Below the pieces are notes generated by a model. The model ran no database searches. It had not been told where the DNA came from and saw only the letters and a list, made by a program, of their open reading frames with translations. A stretch of DNA of 64,000 bases from the NCBI RefSeq assembly GCF_900172225.1, contig NZ_FWFO01000002.1, positions 372,001 through 436,000 of the forward strand. Direction: 5' to 3'. Below are positions 1 through 9,196 of the stretch, one piece after another. How positions within the stretch are numbered: position 1 is the stretch's first letter; the number at the start of each line of letters is the position of its first letter. This DNA comes from Falsiruegeria litorea R37. Its GTDB lineage: Bacteria; Pseudomonadota; Alphaproteobacteria; Rhodobacterales; Rhodobacteraceae. A program made the position numbers and the translations under genes.

Positions 1-20
1 TCCAAGAACTTGCTCTGCAT
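1..20 (-). CDS. Start of a divergent gene cut by the window edge (partial)
   Basis: Only the first six codons are inside the window, reading MQSKFL on the minus strand. The start is inferred from an ATG at 20-18 preceded, six bases upstream, by a GGAG Shine-Dalgarno core in a purine-rich stretch. It diverges from ppk2 and shares its roughly 220-bp upstream region. Too little is visible to name the product. Confidence 0.4.
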
Positions 21-132
21 CTGTCTCTCCTCTCTCGCGCCTGATTTGATCAGTCAAGCAGGCTTGGTGCGTCATGGGAATGATACTTTGTCGTGACCTT
101 TCGTCAGGGTGGCAGGCAGGTGTCAATAATAG

Positions 133-146
133 CGACATATGTGTCG
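133..146. promoter_or_regulatory. Inverted repeat CGACA-N4-TGTCG, possible operator
   Basis: The arms CGACA and TGTCG are perfectly complementary around a TATG spacer, in the intergenic region between the partial left-edge gene and ppk2. The spacing fits a dimeric regulator, but no regulator can be assigned. Confidence 0.25.
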
Positions 147-172
147 AGAAAATATGTGCCCTTTGCCCATCT

Positions 173-186
173 TTGATACGGATCAA
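173..186. promoter_or_regulatory. FNR-type box upstream of ppk2
   Basis: TTGAT-ACGG-ATCAA matches the classical FNR/FnrL consensus TTGAT-N4-ATCAA in both arms. It ends 56 bp before the ppk2 start codon, a position compatible with activation. The link to oxygen limitation is inferred from the motif only. Confidence 0.6.
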
Positions 187-242
187 GGCAGGATCACGCG
201 CGATTTGCTAGGCGAAAGGCGACATAATAAAGGGACCAAAAA

Positions 243-1196
243 ATGGCGACAGTGACTTCGATCGAGACCACAAAACCGACCCCCGAACCCGCCAAGGCCG
301 CAGCGGCCGAGCCGGTCAAGACACCGGGTAAGAAACCGGTGGAATCCGAAGCGGAAAAGATCCGCAAGGCGTTCGAAAGTGGTCACTATCCCTATGCCCG
401 TAGAATGGCACGTCGTGCTTACGAGGCTGAGAAAGCCAAGCTGCAGGCGGAATTGTTGAAGGTGCAGCACTGGGCTCTGGAAACCGGGGAACGGTTTGTC
501 ATGCTCTTCGAAGGCCGGGATGCTGCCGGCAAAGGCGGCACCATCAAACGCTTCATGGAACACCTGAACCCGCGCCACGCGCGTGTTGTTGCCCTGAACA
601 AACCCACGTGGGAAGAAAAGGGGCAATGGTATTTCCAGCGCTATGTTCAGGAACTGCCGACCACCGGTGAGATGGTGCTCTATGATCGGTCCTGGTACAA
701 CCGCGCGGGCGTTGAGCGGGTGATGGGGTTCTGCGAGCCGACCGAGTATCTGGAATTCATGCGCCAGGCGCCAGAACTGGAGCGGATGCTGGTCCGCTCG
801 GGCATTCGTCTCTACAAATACTGGTTCTCGGTCACGCAGCCCGAACAAAAGCGCCGGTTCGATTCCCGCGCAACCGACCCGCTAAAACGCTGGAAGCTCA
901 GCCCGATCGACAAGGCGTCGCTCGACAAGTGGGACGATTATACCGAGGCGAAAGAGGCGATGTTCTTTTACACTGACACCGCCGACGCGCCCTGGACCAT
1001 CATCAAATCAAACGACAAGAAACGCGCGCGTCTCAACTGTATGCGTCATTTCCTGTCGACGCTGGATTATCCAGGCAAAGATCTGGATGTCGTTGGCCAA
1101 CCCGATCCCTTGATCGTGGGTCAGGCGCACCATGTCATCCACCGATCAGATCACATCCTGGGTACCGCACTGCATCCCGACCAGCGGCAGAAGTAA
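243..1196 (+). CDS. ppk2: Polyphosphate kinase 2 (PPK2 family)
   Basis: A 317-residue PPK2-family enzyme, which transfers phosphate between polyphosphate and nucleotides in the cytosol. The Walker A motif GRDAAGKGGT lies at residues 91-100 and the PPK2 signature DRSWYNRAGVERV starts at 148. The first 35 residues are Ala/Pro/Lys-rich and probably disordered. A single catalytic domain of this length fits the one-domain PPK2 class; whether it prefers GDP or ADP cannot be read from the sequence. The ATG has an AAAGGGA ribosome site about nine bases upstream. An FNR-type box precedes it and a strong terminator follows, so it is probably transcribed alone. Confidence 0.93.
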   Translation: MATVTSIETTKPTPEPAKAAAAEPVKTPGKKPVESEAEKIRKAFESGHYPYARRMARRAYEAEKAKLQAELLKVQHWALETGERFVMLFEGRDAAGKGGTIKRFMEHLNPRHARVVALNKPTWEEKGQWYFQRYVQELPTTGEMVLYDRSWYNRAGVERVMGFCEPTEYLEFMRQAPELERMLVRSGIRLYKYWFSVTQPEQKRRFDSRATDPLKRWKLSPIDKASLDKWDDYTEAKEAMFFYTDTADAPWTIIKSNDKKRARLNCMRHFLSTLDYPGKDLDVVGQPDPLIVGQAHHVIHRSDHILGTALHPDQRQK

Positions 1197-1205
1197 CAGA
1201 TGGGG

Positions 1206-1235
1206 CAGGCGGCCCAAGGGGCCGTCTGTTTTCTT
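1206..1235 (+). terminator. Intrinsic terminator of ppk2
   Basis: A ten-pair GC-rich stem (1206-1215 with 1219-1228, one G-U pair) with an AAG loop is followed by TTTTCTT, starting nine bases after the ppk2 stop codon. Confidence 0.8.
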
Positions 1236-1247
1236 GGGGCCCTGACC

Positions 1248-1886
1248 CTAGAGCACGTTGGACAAAGCTCGGAAGAGGGGCCGCAGTTTGGCCAATGTCT
1301 CCGAGATCGCTGCAGTTGGGGCCGTAAACTGAGGCTCTGTCAGATCATTCCAGAGGGTCAGGGATTTACGCCGCAACAGATCTCCCCTTGGGTGATCCTT
1401 GTCATAGGCAGCGGGGAGGCGTTTGAGTTCGGGATCAGACAGGCGAAAACCCTCACCAGTCAATGCGTGGATGGCGTCGGACAGGTTTGCCCCCAACGGT
1501 CCATCGACCCCCGCGCGCCACCTGATCAGCGCGGTCTTGTCAAAGCCCATGATACCGCCGCCCACGCTTACATATTCCAACCCGATCCCGAAAAAGAGCG
1601 CCGGCCGTGTGCCGTCGCCCGGCATCATCCACAGCATGTGCAGATGCGTGTTATAAGGCGTCTTGTCCTTGGAAAACCGAATGTCCCGTTGCGGGCGGAA
1701 CAATTTGGTTGTGACGCCGCCACCGACCCGAGCTGCAATCTGCTCCAACAGGTGTTGTGCCGGGGTTTTCAACTGCTGCTCATACCGCGATTTATTCTCG
1801 TTGAACCACTGGCGGGTGTTGTTTTGCGCAAGTTCGGACAAAAAGGCACGAGCTTCGGGAACGAGCTGTGAAAAGGGATCAGGCAT
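1248..1886 (-). CDS. DUF2461 (TIGR02453) family protein
   Basis: A 212-residue soluble protein of the DUF2461/TIGR02453 family, whose biochemical function is not established. Family features visible are an N-terminal FLSELAQNNTRQWFNENK segment, the RDIRFSKDKTPYNTH block near residues 68-82, and a central GGGIMGFDK segment. Length is normal for the family. It is convergent with ppk2 and sits alone; the ATG is placed where the family N-terminus begins. Confidence 0.85.
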   Translation of the reverse strand: MPDPFSQLVPEARAFLSELAQNNTRQWFNENKSRYEQQLKTPAQHLLEQIAARVGGGVTTKLFRPQRDIRFSKDKTPYNTHLHMLWMMPGDGTRPALFFGIGLEYVSVGGGIMGFDKTALIRWRAGVDGPLGANLSDAIHALTGEGFRLSDPELKRLPAAYDKDHPRGDLLRRKSLTLWNDLTEPQFTAPTAAISETLAKLRPLFRALSNVL

Positions 1887-1997
1887 AAGCGACCTCCGGT
1901 TGTCGCTTTCACGGTATCACAACGATATTTTGGGGGAAGGTGCAGGCTGCCTCTTGCGTGTGCAATTTGCGGACCCTAAGCCTGTCTGGTGAGTAGA

Positions 1998-3356
1998 ATG
2001 ATGACATATGGCGGGCATGCCCGCGCGATCGCAATCCTGGGCCTGCCGTTGGTCGGCGGGCATTTGGCGCAGTTTGCAATTGGCCTGACGGATACGGTCA
2101 TGCTGGGCTGGTACGGGGTCGAGGAGCTGGCTGCTGTGACCCTCGCGGGCAGCTATTTCTTCATCCTCTTCATGCTGGGCGGTGGTCTGGCCATGGCGAT
2201 CATGCCACTGGTGGCAGCGTCCGACGCCCAGGGCGACGACACCTCGATCCGCCGTGTGACCCGCATGGGGCTGTGGCAGACAGTGATGTTTGGCGTGCTG
2301 GCCATGGGGATGCTGTGGTGGTCCGAGCCGATCTTGCTGCTGCTCGGGCAGAAGCCGGATGTTGCTTCGCTGGCTGCGGAATACCTGCGTGTCGCAGGCT
2401 GGGGGATCTTTCCGGCGCTCTGGGTCATGGTGCTCAAATCCTATCTGGCAGGGCTTGAGCGTACGCAGATCGTGCTGTGGATCACCGTTCTGGCCGCAGT
2501 CGTGAACGCCATCGGCAACTATGCTCTGATCTTTGGCAACTGGGGCGCGCCCGAGTTGGGGATCATCGGGGCCGGGATTGCCTCGGTCTTGACGCAACTG
2601 GTGTCGTTGGTCGCGGTGATCATCTATGCCCTCAAGGTTTTGCCGCAGCATGCTTTGTTCCAACGCTTTTGGCGCCCCGATTGGGAGATGTTCGGCAGGG
2701 TATTCAAAATTGGCGTGCCCATCGGCCTGACCAACCTGTCCGAAGTTTCGATGTTCGGAGCTTCGGCCATGATGATGGGTTGGCTGGGCACGGTGCCGCT
2801 GGCCGCCCATGGGATCGCGGTGCAGCTCGCCTCGGCCACCTTCATGGTGCATCTCGGCCTCAGTAATGCGGCGACAATCCGGGCGGGCAACGCATACGGT
2901 CGGCAGGACCGCCCGCATATGGCCAAGGGAACCGTGGTTGTGACCGTAATTTCGCTGGCCGTGTCCGCCATCTCGATGGTGGTGTTCCTGACCTGCGCAG
3001 AGCCACTCATCGGGTTGTTCGTGGAAAGCGACGAACCAGATTTGGCGCAGATCCTGGCCATCGGCACTGGTCTGCTGGGCATGGCGGCGCTGTTTCAGTT
3101 GGTGGACGGCGTGCAGGCCATCGCGCTTGGCGTGCTGCGCGGCGTTCAGGATACCGCAGTGCCGATGGTGATGGCAGCACTCAGCTATTGGGCGGTGGGG
3201 ATCCCGGCATCATATGTCTTTGGTTTCATGTTCGGGCTTGAAGGGATCGGTGTGTGGCTGGGGCTTGTTCTTGGGCTTGCCTGTGCCGCGGTGCTTTTGA
3301 TGGCGCGGTTCTGGGGGCGTTCGATCAAACAGGTGGGTGCGGCGTCTATGGCCTGA
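1998..3356 (+). CDS. MATE family multidrug/metabolite exporter
   Basis: A roughly 450-residue integral membrane protein with about twelve hydrophobic segments and the two-fold MatE repeat, expected in the inner membrane as a cation-coupled exporter of drugs or metabolites. The N-terminal half carries LPLVGGHLAQFAIGLTDTVM, typical of the family's first helix. An ATG at 1998 follows a GGTGAG ribosome site; a GTG at 1989 and an ATG at 2001 are alternatives in the same frame. The substrate cannot be predicted. It is an isolated gene divergent from the DUF2461 gene. Confidence 0.9.
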   Translation: MMTYGGHARAIAILGLPLVGGHLAQFAIGLTDTVMLGWYGVEELAAVTLAGSYFFILFMLGGGLAMAIMPLVAASDAQGDDTSIRRVTRMGLWQTVMFGVLAMGMLWWSEPILLLLGQKPDVASLAAEYLRVAGWGIFPALWVMVLKSYLAGLERTQIVLWITVLAAVVNAIGNYALIFGNWGAPELGIIGAGIASVLTQLVSLVAVIIYALKVLPQHALFQRFWRPDWEMFGRVFKIGVPIGLTNLSEVSMFGASAMMMGWLGTVPLAAHGIAVQLASATFMVHLGLSNAATIRAGNAYGRQDRPHMAKGTVVVTVISLAVSAISMVVFLTCAEPLIGLFVESDEPDLAQILAIGTGLLGMAALFQLVDGVQAIALGVLRGVQDTAVPMVMAALSYWAVGIPASYVFGFMFGLEGIGVWLGLVLGLACAAVLLMARFWGRSIKQVGAASMA

Positions 3357-3466
3357 TGCGGGCGGGTTCACGGCAAATCTTCCGAAAATACCGTGAAAAC
3401 ATGCCAAGTGATTTAAGCACTTAGGCGACGCGGCTTTAACATTTGAACAAGTTTTGCCTCTAGGCT

Positions 3467-3486
3467 CCCCAACAAGAATATTGGGG
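3467..3486 (+). promoter_or_regulatory. Hairpin covering the ribosome-binding site of the GGDEF gene
   Basis: CCCCAA at 3467-3472 pairs with TTGGGG at 3481-3486 across an eight-base loop. The right arm is part of the GGGGGA Shine-Dalgarno sequence of the GTG start at 3495, so the hairpin could limit translation. Confidence 0.35.
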
Positions 3487-3494
3487 GATGCCGC

Positions 3495-4997
3495 GTGGGC
3501 GAGATCAACAAACAGCTGAAAGTAGGGAAGGCCGTCGACCGGTCCCTGGCTTATGAGCCAAGCGAACAAGAGCAGATGCTGGATGTGATCAACCAGATGG
3601 AGCAGGGGATCCTGGTCTGGTCCCCTGATGGTGTGTGCGTGCTGCACAATGACCGCATCTTCGAAGTGCTTGAACTGGGCCCCCGGGACTTGCAGGTGGG
3701 AATGACCCGTGAAACGTTTCTGAGCATCACGGTGGCCCAGGGTGTCATTACCGCCGAGCGCAAGGCCGAGGTGCTTGAGTTGTTCAAGACCGGTCAACCG
3801 TTCCATTTCGACCGGGACATGCCATCGGGCAAGGTGATTTCATCCTTTGCGCGTCCCTTGCGCCATGATGGCTACGTCGTGACTTTTACTGATGTCACGC
3901 AATTCCGCCGCGACGCGGCTGATCTGGCCGATGCCAAGCAACAGGCGGAGATCGCGGAATCCAAGGCCAAGTCGATGTTGGCCAAGGAGCAGGCCTGGCG
4001 GGCCGAGGCCAAGTTGCTGGCAGATCTCGATGAATGGCTGCAAAGCTGTAAGACCTTGTCGGAACTCTTTGACGTTGTGGCCAAATTCATGACCAGCATG
4101 CTGCCGGAAACGCAGGGAGAGCTCTATATCTACTCCAATTCCCGCGATGTGCTGGATGGGGCCTGCGCCTGGGGCGGCGGCCAGGCGCACGACCACATTG
4201 CGCCGGACAGTTGCTGGGCATTGCGGCGGGGGCGCGGTTATCGGTTCGATGCGCGCGGCATCAGCTTTCGCTGTGGCCACGTAAACGACCACCCGACAAC
4301 GGGCGACGTCGAGGATGCAATGTGCATTCCGATCGTGGCCCACGGCGACACTGTGGGGTTGTTGCATGTGACCTATCCGCTGGGAACGGACGCGCAAGTT
4401 GCCAAGGATGGATATGACTTTGCCCTGCAATGCGGCGAACACATCAGCCTGGCCATCGCCAACGTCAAGCTACGGGATGAGCTGCACGACCAGAGCACAC
4501 GTGATCCGCTCACCCGGCTCTATAATCGGCGTTACTTTCTGGAAGCGATGCGCGCCGAACACGCAACAGCCGCGCGCAAGGATCAACGCTTTGCGGTGCT
4601 GTCGTTTGATGCGGACAAGTTCAAGGCGTTCAACGACAATCACGGGCACGATGCAGGCGATATGGTGCTGCGCGCCATCGGAGACCGAATGCACGAACTC
4701 TTTCAGCATGGCGAGACGCCCTGCCGTTTTGGAGGAGAAGAATTTTCCGTTCTTCTGCCGTGTGCAGACGCGGACATCGCTATGGGGGTGGCCGAGGTGC
4801 TGCGCGCAGGTATCGAAGACACCCGTATCCGCTATGGCGCAGAAGAGCTGCCGCGCGTGACAATCTCGATCGGGGTCGCTGTTTATCCGGATCACGGCAA
4901 CCTGCCGCAGGATCTGTTGAACGCCGCCGACCGCGCGCTTTATGTCGCCAAGGCGGCGGGCCGCAACTGCGTGCGGTTGGTTGGGCGGGGCGCATAG
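3495..4997 (+). CDS. PAS-GAF-GGDEF diguanylate cyclase
   Basis: A 500-residue cytosolic signalling protein. A PAS-type domain (about residues 25-135) leads through a short coiled-coil linker (about 140-175) to a GAF-like domain (about 175-325) and a C-terminal GGDEF domain. The latter has TRDPLTRLYNRRYF near 334-347 and an intact GGEEF active site, so synthesis of cyclic di-GMP from two GTP is expected. The usual RxxD inhibitory site just upstream is replaced by HGET, implying no product feedback at that site. Start is GTG with a GGGGGA ribosome site. No transmembrane segment is visible; the sensory ligand is unknown. Confidence 0.9.
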   Translation: MGEINKQLKVGKAVDRSLAYEPSEQEQMLDVINQMEQGILVWSPDGVCVLHNDRIFEVLELGPRDLQVGMTRETFLSITVAQGVITAERKAEVLELFKTGQPFHFDRDMPSGKVISSFARPLRHDGYVVTFTDVTQFRRDAADLADAKQQAEIAESKAKSMLAKEQAWRAEAKLLADLDEWLQSCKTLSELFDVVAKFMTSMLPETQGELYIYSNSRDVLDGACAWGGGQAHDHIAPDSCWALRRGRGYRFDARGISFRCGHVNDHPTTGDVEDAMCIPIVAHGDTVGLLHVTYPLGTDAQVAKDGYDFALQCGEHISLAIANVKLRDELHDQSTRDPLTRLYNRRYFLEAMRAEHATAARKDQRFAVLSFDADKFKAFNDNHGHDAGDMVLRAIGDRMHELFQHGETPCRFGGEEFSVLLPCADADIAMGVAEVLRAGIEDTRIRYGAEELPRVTISIGVAVYPDHGNLPQDLLNAADRALYVAKAAGRNCVRLVGRGA

Positions 4998-5012
4998 CAC
5001 GCCCAAACGCGC

Positions 5013-5414
5013 CTACTTCTTGAGAAGGCGATCCGCCTTTTTGCGCACCAGAACTGATCGCAGGTCATGCATCGCCAGCAACAGATCGTCGGTCACTTCT
5101 TCCAATTGCTTGTCGCTGGCCTTGGAATGCGACCAGTGCGTCACCTGGTTCAGGTAATCGACGGCCCGAAAGATGTCGTCGATATCGCGCTCTGCCAAAA
5201 GCGCGATACGATGTTCCATCCAATGCTCGATCTCGCGCATATCCGCCTTGGTCAGCTTGCGCCCGCCATGCGGTTTGATCTCGCCGTTGCGGATGTTGAC
5301 AACGGCGACCTGCTCCATCTCGATCCGGCGTTGCCGGTTTTCAGTGTCCACGCGAAAGACAAAGGCGCCGTTGTCGCGGACGCGAAAATAGTATTCGGGC
5401 AACTCGGGGGCCAT
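5013..5414 (-). CDS. Conserved hypothetical protein
   Basis: A 133-residue soluble, charged protein with no signal peptide or membrane segment. The N-terminal half looks like a small beta-rich domain (EYYFRVRDNGAFVFRV), the C-terminal half is helical with many charged residues and ends in RKKADRLLKK. I do not recognise a characterised family; similar small proteins occur in Roseobacter-type genomes. It is convergent with the diguanylate cyclase gene (15 bp apart) and starts 17 bp after the aminotransferase gene, so the two are probably cotranscribed. Confidence 0.75.
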   Translation of the reverse strand: MAPELPEYYFRVRDNGAFVFRVDTENRQRRIEMEQVAVVNIRNGEIKPHGGRKLTKADMREIEHWMEHRIALLAERDIDDIFRAVDYLNQVTHWSHSKASDKQLEEVTDDLLLAMHDLRSVLVRKKADRLLKK

Positions 5415-5431
5415 GCCTGTTCCTTTGTTTT

Positions 5432-6658
<1,227 letters not shown>

Positions 6659-6728
6659 TCAAACCTGTCATAGGGTGCGCCCGATAGACGATCAAGTGAT
6701 ATACAGATAGAGCGGCAGGAGAGCCCAA

Positions 6729-7118
6729 ATGAGCACTGACAACGATTGGTTCGGACCGGAATCGGCAACCTTTGGAGACCGCGTTGCAGGCGCCCGCGAA
6801 GCCGCAGGAATGACGCAAGCGCAGCTGGCCCGCCGCCTGGGCGTCAAAAAGGCCACCGTGTCCGGTTGGGAGCAGGATCTGTCTGAGCCGCGCGCCAACA
6901 AACTGTCGATGATGGCGGGGCTGCTCAACGTCTCGATCATGTGGCTCTTGACCGGTGAAGGCGAGGGGATGGAAGAACCCGCAGGCGAGGTCACGCCGAT
7001 CGAAGGGCTGTCTGATGTGGTGATGGAACTGCGCGCGATCCGGGCCGATATGCGAGCCAATGCAGAACGTGCCGCCCGGCTGGAAAAGCGACTGCGCCAG
7101 ATGCTGGGCCAACCCTGA
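6729..7118 (+). CDS. XRE-type helix-turn-helix regulator
   Basis: A 129-residue DNA-binding protein with a Cro/C1-type helix-turn-helix at about residues 17-72, including GMTQAQLARRLGVKKATVSGW. The C-terminal part is a short helical, probably dimerising segment (REIRADMRANAERAARLEKRL-like). The ATG follows a GGAGAG ribosome site. Its stop codon shares one base with the start codon of sdhE (TGATG), so the two genes are translationally coupled. It diverges from the aminotransferase gene, which it might regulate; the target is not known. Confidence 0.88.
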   Translation: MSTDNDWFGPESATFGDRVAGAREAAGMTQAQLARRLGVKKATVSGWEQDLSEPRANKLSMMAGLLNVSIMWLLTGEGEGMEEPAGEVTPIEGLSDVVMELRAIRADMRANAERAARLEKRLRQMLGQP

Positions 7119-7375
7119 TGGCCGAGTTGTTGGAGCATCGGCTGAAACGGTTGAAAATGCGATCAATGCGTCGGGGCATCAAAGAGATGGATATCATTCT
7201 CACAGCCTATGCGGATCGCAATCTTCAGGACATGGACGGAGCTGGCCTGGATCTGTACGAGGCGATGCTGCATGAAAATGACCAGGACCTCTATCAATGG
7301 GTTACGGGCCAAGTCCAAGCGCCTGATCCTTATGGCGCCCTGATTGCGGATATCGCGCAAACGTTTCAAAAATAA
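7118..7375 (+). CDS. sdhE: Succinate dehydrogenase assembly factor SdhE (DUF339)
   Basis: An 85-residue protein of the SdhE/Sdh5 family, which helps covalent FAD attachment to succinate dehydrogenase flavoprotein. The family signature is visible as RRGIKEMD near residues 13-20, followed by a small helical bundle with DLYEAML and a C-terminal YQWVTG motif. The length is typical. It overlaps the upstream regulator by one base; no sdh structural genes lie in this window. Confidence 0.92.
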   Translation: MAELLEHRLKRLKMRSMRRGIKEMDIILTAYADRNLQDMDGAGLDLYEAMLHENDQDLYQWVTGQVQAPDPYGALIADIAQTFQK

Positions 7376-7450
7376 CACAGTTTTCTGCTTAACTGATTAT
7401 TCGGCTTTTGAGCGCATTTTCTACTGAAGAAAAGCGAGTCGGAGAGACGG

Positions 7451-7948
7451 ATGAGTATGGAAATGCAAGTTACCCCGACCGGCACCAAAGGGTTCATGAC
7501 CAGCTATCTTGAGACGCTGGCGCTTGTGGAACGTCTGCACCGTCTGCTGCTGGACGTCATCAAGGATGAATTCGAGCGGGTCGGTGTTTTGGAAATCAAT
7601 GCGGTTCAGGCCCTGTTGCTGTTCAATATCGGCGACAATGAGGTGACGGCAGGCGAGTTGAAAAGCCGTGGCTATTACCAGGGCAGCAACGTCAGCTATA
7701 ACCTGAAAAAGCTGGTCGAGATGGGCTATATGCACCACCAGCGGTGCGAAATTGACCGCCGCTCGGTGCGGGTGCGTCTGACGGCCAAGGGGCGTGACGT
7801 GCGCGATGTTGTGACGGACCTGTTCTTGCGCCATGCCGAAGGGTTGGAAGAACGGTCGGTGATCGATGCGCAGGGCATCGAGGATATCACTCGGTCGCTG
7901 AAACGGGTTGAGCGGTATTGGACCGATCAGATCCGCTACATCTATTGA
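7451..7948 (+). CDS. ldtR: MarR-family regulator, LdtR type
   Basis: A 165-residue winged-helix regulator. The DNA-binding part at about residues 55-110 contains SRGYYQGSNVSYNLKKLVEMGY followed by the wing DRRSVRVRLTAKGRD. The whole sequence resembles the alphaproteobacterial LdtR subgroup, known in Liberibacter to control an L,D-transpeptidase and stress tolerance. The N- and C-terminal helices would form the dimer interface. Two ATG codons lie near the start; the first is preceded by GGAGAG. It stands alone, convergent with the DUF1194 gene, whose stop overlaps its 3' end by a few bases. Confidence 0.82.
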   Translation: MSMEMQVTPTGTKGFMTSYLETLALVERLHRLLLDVIKDEFERVGVLEINAVQALLLFNIGDNEVTAGELKSRGYYQGSNVSYNLKKLVEMGYMHHQRCEIDRRSVRVRLTAKGRDVRDVVTDLFLRHAEGLEERSVIDAQGIEDITRSLKRVERYWTDQIRYIY

Positions 7949-8697
7949 GCTGGTTTGCGATGGCTTGGCGGGCTTTGTGACAGCACAACAACCGCCAGCT
8001 CTCGCAGCAGTTTGCGCGTCATCGCGGCTTGAAAATCCTCGAACCCCAGTGCTGTTTCCACAAAGGCGTCAGGGCCGTGGATCACGCGGGCCTGGAAATA
8101 GGCGACCAACTCGCCGATCTGGGCCATGCGTGTATCGGTGCTGTTCTGAGAATCTGCGCCGATGACAAGCCCGTTGATGATGACCGCAGAGCCCTCAAGT
8201 TCGGCTTTGACCATGTGCGGGGATGGGCCCATGTTGTGCAAGCCGTCCCCTGACAGATCGAGGGTGTGCTTCCAACAGTCGGGCATTTGGGCCAGTTGAG
8301 AAACCCCGAATTGCACTGCGGTTCCTACAGCTGTTCCCGGTGGGGCAGGCGCGCGCTGTGTCACGGCTAGGGTCTGCGTGATCCGCGCCAGTGTTTGGGG
8401 GGAGTTTACAGGGGTCCAGTTCAACAAAACCCGCTGGAATTCAGGTGCGCTCCATTCAAAGACCATCAGATGAACCGGCAGTTCAGGTGTCGAGAGTAGG
8501 GCGCGTTTGACCTCTGGGTCTTGTAACGCACCCGCTAGCCCATCGAGCTGCAATCGGTATTCCTGACCGCTGACCGAACCTGACACATCCAGGCCCAAAG
8601 CCAAAGCTTGTCGGCAGGAGGACGCCTCGCCCATCCCTGCGATGCCGCTGCACAGCGACACCGCAAGCGTAAGGGCGAGACGTAGGTGCTTGATCAC
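7942..8697 (-). CDS. DUF1194 (von Willebrand A-like) exported protein
   Basis: A 251-residue protein of the DUF1194 family. After an N-terminal signal peptide ending around EASS, a VWA-like domain begins with the metal-site motif DVSGSVSG, and a second conserved block reads LDLSGDGLHNMG. Periplasmic location is expected; the function is not established. The start is taken as the GTG at 8697, because it overlaps the stop of the upstream VOC gene in a GTGA quartet and puts the signal peptide at the N-terminus. Longer upstream starts would read through the VOC gene in another frame. Confidence 0.82.
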   Translation of the reverse strand: MIKHLRLALTLAVSLCSGIAGMGEASSCRQALALGLDVSGSVSGQEYRLQLDGLAGALQDPEVKRALLSTPELPVHLMVFEWSAPEFQRVLLNWTPVNSPQTLARITQTLAVTQRAPAPPGTAVGTAVQFGVSQLAQMPDCWKHTLDLSGDGLHNMGPSPHMVKAELEGSAVIINGLVIGADSQNSTDTRMAQIGELVAYFQARVIHGPDAFVETALGFEDFQAAMTRKLLRELAVVVLSQSPPSHRKPAQ

Positions 8698-9122
8698 CAG
8701 TGACCAGTGCTTTCCATGCTGACCCAGGGTTCTGCCGGTGCCAGTGCTTCGCCGTTTTGCAGCAGTTCGATCGAGATGTTGTCGGGCGAGCGAACAAAGG
8801 CCATACGGCCGTCGCGCGGTGGGCGGTTGATGACCACACCGTTGTCCCGCAGCATCAGGCACATGCCGTAGATGTCATCGACGCCATAGGCCAGATGGCC
8901 AAAGTGGCGACTGTCGGCGGGCAACTCATCATCACCGTCCCAATTGTAGGTCAGCTCAAGCGGGGTTTCATCCTGACCAGGGGCCGCCAGATAGACCAGT
9001 GTGAACCGGCCCTGTTCGCTTTCATAGCGTCGGATTTCACGCAGACCCAGCAGTTCATAAAATGCCATGGATTTTTCCAGGTCTTTCACGCGCACCATCA
9101 CGTGCAGATACTTCAAGCTCAT
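8694..9122 (-). CDS. gloA: VOC-family glyoxalase I-like protein
   Basis: A 142-residue vicinal-oxygen-chelate protein with the two beta-alpha-beta-beta-beta modules expected of lactoylglutathione lyase. Candidate metal ligands are His8 in LHVMVRV, the glutamate in LELTYNWDG, His in HFGHLAYGVDD and the glutamate in SIELLQ. The family converts the methylglyoxal-glutathione hemithioacetal to S-lactoylglutathione; that activity is inferred. It is the first gene of a two-gene operon with the DUF1194 gene, overlapping it by four bases. Confidence 0.85.
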   Translation of the reverse strand: MSLKYLHVMVRVKDLEKSMAFYELLGLREIRRYESEQGRFTLVYLAAPGQDETPLELTYNWDGDDELPADSRHFGHLAYGVDDIYGMCLMLRDNGVVINRPPRDGRMAFVRSPDNISIELLQNGEALAPAEPWVSMESTGHW

Positions 9123-9196
9123 GTCACTCTCCAGTTGTCTTTGGGTCGAGACTCTAGCGGGAAGTCACGCAAGCGCCAGTGGGGCCAAGCAGGATT

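Noticed and set aside
44-56. A second FNR-like box (TTGAT-CA-GTCAA) near the left edge
   Set aside because: The spacer is two bases instead of four, so the half-sites are wrongly phased.
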